Positions 28,478 to 30,886 of a stretch of DNA of 30,886 nucleotides are shown one piece after another. Source of the DNA: Nymphaea colorata (taxonomy: Eukaryota > Streptophyta > Magnoliopsida > Nymphaeales > Nymphaeaceae); contig NW_022204552.1 of assembly GCF_008831285.2 (NCBI RefSeq), forward strand, positions 1 to 30,886, read 5' to 3'. Under the pieces are notes generated by a model. The model was not told where the DNA came from. It ran no database searches and saw only the letters and a list, made by a program, of their open reading frames with translations. Positions within the stretch are counted from its first letter, which is position 1, and each line of letters opens with the position of its first letter. Both the position numbers and the translations under genes were made by a program.

Positions 28478-28845
28478 TGATGAAATGTCAGATACATGAG
28501 CTACCAAACTCCCATTCAAAACCTTTCACTTCTAAAATATCTTGATCTAAGCTTTTCTGATGTGAGACAGTTGCCCAATTCAATCGGTAGACTCTAGAAC
28601 CTGCAAACATTGAATTTAAATCATAGTGAAATTGAAGAGCTGCCCAACGAAATGGAAGAACTCTGCAACTAGAGGTATCTTGGGCTTGAACATGCAATGT
28701 GTTTGAATTTTATAGCCGAAGGTTTGGGAAACTTTTTATAGCCGAAGGCTTGGGGAAGCTTACCAATTTATGGACCTTAAAAAGGTTTCTTGTATGTGAT
28801 GGCAAAGGGGACATAAGGGGATGAAATATTAGGGAACTGAAAGAC

Positions 28846-29589
28846 TTGAACAAACTAAAGGGGTACTTGTCAGTAGAACGTTTGGAAGGGGAAAGGTTGA
28901 AAGTAATTGATGCAAAAGACACACATCTTAAGGAGAAGCACGAGCTAATTGGTGTGGAATTAGACTTCAATGTGGGAAAAAATGACATAGTGGGCAGTGC
29001 TTCGGAACGGAAGGGTTTGCTGGAGGCTTTGGAACCTCCACATGGCATAGAGAGCTTGGCAATTTGTGATTATAAAGGTGAAAGGCCTGTGTGGTATTTG
29101 GACACCAACTATGTGGATCTGCAGACATTACGGCTCCAATGTTGCCCATTGTGGGCAACAGTGATAGGAATTAAATCATTGGAGAAGTTGGAGGTCAACA
29201 CCTGCCCTACACTGTGCGAATTGCCGAGCATGCCTATGCTAAAGTCCTTAAAAATTTGGAGCTATGATGGACTCAACACGATTGGTGACTTGCCCAACTT
29301 GGACTGGTTGCAGGTGGAAGGATGTGGCAGCCTAGAGAAATTATCTCATGGCATGCCTGCTCTCAAGTGGTTGGATGTGTATGGATGTTATAAGTTCAAG
29401 ACTCTCGCTAACATGCCTGCCTTGGAGTGGTTGGAGGTGAAATATTGTGAGAGGTTAGAGCAAGTAGCTGATGTTCACCTTCCTTCACTTGAGGATCTGA
29501 GAGCATGGAAATTGCCCAACTGGGAAGGATGGCCAGCAGCTGGATCAAGGGAATTAGCAACAGTAACTTTTATGCCATGCTTAAGATAG
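28846..29589 (+). CDS. LRR open frame of NLR copy 2 (247 codons)
   Basis: The longest undamaged LRR block in the window. It begins after TGA at 28822 with LKGYLSVERLEGERLKVIDA and LKEKHELIGVELDF, then the domain boundary GLLEALEPPHGIESL. About seven repeats follow of the pattern LxxLxIxxCxxLxxLP: KSLEKLEVNTCPTLCELP, LKSLKIWSYDGLNTIGDLP, LDWLQVEGCGSLEKLS, LKWLDVYGCYKFKTLA, LEWLEVKYCERLEQVA and LEDLRAWKLPNWEGWP. It ends in TAG at 29587, after which the same frame goes on with VEFQNCPKMQ. The ATG is internal. It retains the KTLANMPALEWL segment that copy 1 lost through a 2-bp deletion. Any product would be an LRR fragment without a signalling domain. Confidence 0.75.
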   Translation: MNKLKGYLSVERLEGERLKVIDAKDTHLKEKHELIGVELDFNVGKNDIVGSASERKGLLEALEPPHGIESLAICDYKGERPVWYLDTNYVDLQTLRLQCCPLWATVIGIKSLEKLEVNTCPTLCELPSMPMLKSLKIWSYDGLNTIGDLPNLDWLQVEGCGSLEKLSHGMPALKWLDVYGCYKFKTLANMPALEWLEVKYCERLEQVADVHLPSLEDLRAWKLPNWEGWPAAGSRELATVTFMPCLR

Positions 29590-29730
29590 GTGGAATTTCA
29601 GAACTGTCCAAAGATGCAGACACAAGAATTGATTTAAGCTCTATCCGAGCTGCCGAGGCATGACGGTCAAGTGACTCGGTTCCGTGCCCTGACAGTGTTG
29701 AATTGCCCAAATGCAAGATTGGAGTAGAAA

Positions 29731-30156
29731 TTGCTTCAGCACCTGCCCAACCTCAATCTGATGCTCTTGGATGGGGCAGCTATGGAATCAACGCTGTCAT
29801 TGCCACCAGATCAGCTATCAACATTTCTACCCTTCCTCAAGGATCTGACTTTGATAGACTCGAGGGTTGAAGAGCTCAAATGGGGAAGGGTGCCTAAATG
29901 GGTGTGGGCTCTCTCCCAACTGGAGGAATTGCACCTACAAGGTTTTACTGAGGACATCAGTTTGGGAGGCCACTGGCAATGCCTCTGGAAACTGAGACGG
30001 TTATCTCTTAAAGACTTCCCAAATCTCAAGTCTCTAATGGACGTCAACGATGTTACTTCCCAACAAAATGATGCAGCAGGAACATGTCCTACGGATGCAA
30101 AGCAACAGATCATGTCCTGCACTCCATCTGCCGCAGCATTTAAAGGACTGTCTTAG
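29731..30156 (+). pseudogene. C-terminal LRR tail of NLR copy 2
   Basis: 141-codon frame in line with 28846-29589, separated from it by three stops. It shows FLPFLKDLTLIDSRVEELKW, GRVPKWVWALSQLEELHLQG, CLWKLRRLSLKDFPNLKSL and CPTDAKQQI. The last 14 codons are out of frame because about 40 bp present in copy 1 (19685-19727) are missing. The family frame continues as CPALHLPQHLKDCLRERL and stops at 30179-30181. Confidence 0.85.
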
Positions 30157-30181
30157 GGAAAGGTTAGACGATAGGAGATGA

Positions 30182-30886
30182 TCTATAGTCTTGCTACATC
30201 ATGCTGCTGAACTTTTTTTATTCATTTTAAATTGTTTGAAATGATGTAGCTTTTAAAATCGGTGACAGATTGTAACTAATCAATTCTTTAAATATGCAAA
30301 TTTTCATTTCATCGGCTCCTTTCGCTCTCTCTCTCCCCCTTGTTTGATTTGGTTCTTCAATTTTTTTTTGGTCATGTTTTCCATCACCAAGTAGAGAGAA
30401 TGTGAAAGTCAATAGTTTGCAACTGTTTTCAGCAAACGTGAGACAAGCAGGAGAACGTTTGAAATGATTTAGTCATCTTGGCTGAACCCTTTGATCTACC
30501 TTAAAATATACAACATGAAACTAAATTGTTGTTATATATAAAGTTAGAGAAGAAAATGCGTCAGCAAATTAAAATCTCAATATTACTGTATCCAGGAAAC
30601 AAATTTTTAGTCAAGTTGGGTAAAGAAAACTGAATGGCTGTCATAATCAAACTCAAACCTGGCGCATAATTTAGTCATATACTGAACCCGCAACAAAGCG
30701 AGCCTTGAACCCCTGACTATAATATTATCCAACTTGATTACATGTAAATGTTGAATATTTTCCAGCGCACCAATAATGTTATGATCTGGAAGGGCACTTT
30801 CAAAAATTCTGTCCAGGACAAGTTCTGTTAAGGTAGATCGAACACAAACCAGACCACTTACTAGCTCAATATTTCATTATTAAGAG
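30182..30886. other. 3' flank of NLR copy 2 and intergenic DNA
   Basis: 30295-30345 matches the 3' flank of the first copy (CT-run then TGTTTGATTTGG). Beyond about 30400 I see no gene. A stretch at 30690-30720 (GCGAGCCTTGAACCCCTGAC) is reminiscent of a tRNA-like B box, but no cloverleaf can be folded around it by eye. Confidence 0.45.

Larger units (their letters stand above)
28478..30181 (+). pseudogene. NLR pseudogene, LRR-only (copy 2)
   Basis: Paralog of the LRR half of the first NLR, starting abruptly at the repeat equivalent to 18221 (CAGATACATGAGCTACC against CAGATCGATGAGCTGCC). CC, NB-ARC and winged helix are absent. Lesions: a frameshift near 28512; TAG at 28595 (Cys codon TGT in copy 1); TAG at 28670 (Leu TTG in copy 1); a 26-bp tandem duplication at 28711-28762 that creates TAG at 28739; TGA at 28822 (Cys TGC in copy 1); TAG at 29587, TAA at 29635 and TAG at 29725, all in one frame; and a loss of about 40 bp near 30110 that shifts the last frame. 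Homology extends through the tail to about 30181 and into the 3' flank. Confidence 0.9.

Noticed and set aside
30690-30720. tRNA-like B-box sequence near GCCTTGAACCCCTGAC
   Set aside because: No A box at the right distance and no acceptor or anticodon stem can be paired by eye.
1-30886. A novel multi-gene defence or biosynthetic system
   Set aside because: All recognisable coding sequence is NLR or transposon derived and broken; nothing suggests a coordinated intact gene set.

Overview
The window is nuclear DNA of a flowering plant. It is AT-rich, dense in microsatellites and transposon remains, and carries plant-type CC-NB-LRR (CNL, RGA-like) disease-resistance sequences plus a Ty1/copia retrotransposon primed by initiator-methionine tRNA. 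Species cannot be fixed from sequence alone. There is no sign of prokaryotic, organellar or viral genes, and I found no convincingly intact protein-coding gene.

Layout. 1-7100 is intergenic: a 231-bp tandem duplication (2685-3155), three copies of a roughly 190-bp hAT-like MITE (776-967, 4265-4463, 5395-5589), a CACTA-like remnant and two families of degenerate repeats. 7105-7745 is a dead copia fragment on the plus strand, followed by an unrecognised coding-like stretch (7743-8149) and an NLR C-terminal LRR scrap (8331-8650). 8947-12205 is a structurally bounded but internally deleted minus-strand copia element with two 426-bp LTRs, primer-binding site and polypurine tract. 12206-16500 holds microsatellites, a 120-bp minisatellite and 5' flanking DNA that recurs elsewhere in the window. 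16506-19796 is the most complete gene, a CNL pseudogene running CC, NB-ARC, winged helix, LRR and C-terminal LRR, broken by at least five stop codons and several indels. 20765-21575 is a second copy of the NLR 5' flank. 22120-24014 is a CACTA-like element with a fourth MITE inside it. 24231-26680 holds a polypurine tract, a GC-rich island with an 18-bp perfect palindrome, and a degenerate GGATC-rich repeat. 26745-30181 is another NLR duplicon: 5' flank, then an LRR-only pseudogene that has lost the whole NB-ARC.

Taken together this is a decaying tandem NLR cluster. Three LRR tails and three partial copies of the 5' flank show that gene plus flank were duplicated together, after which transposons, microsatellite growth and small indels broke the copies. 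Because the two large copies carry different lesions, many of the disabling changes can be recognised by comparing one with the other. The most notable items are the NLR array itself, the MITE family with perfect 8-bp target duplications, the nested CACTA/MITE structures, and the inverted GGATC-rich repeat family.
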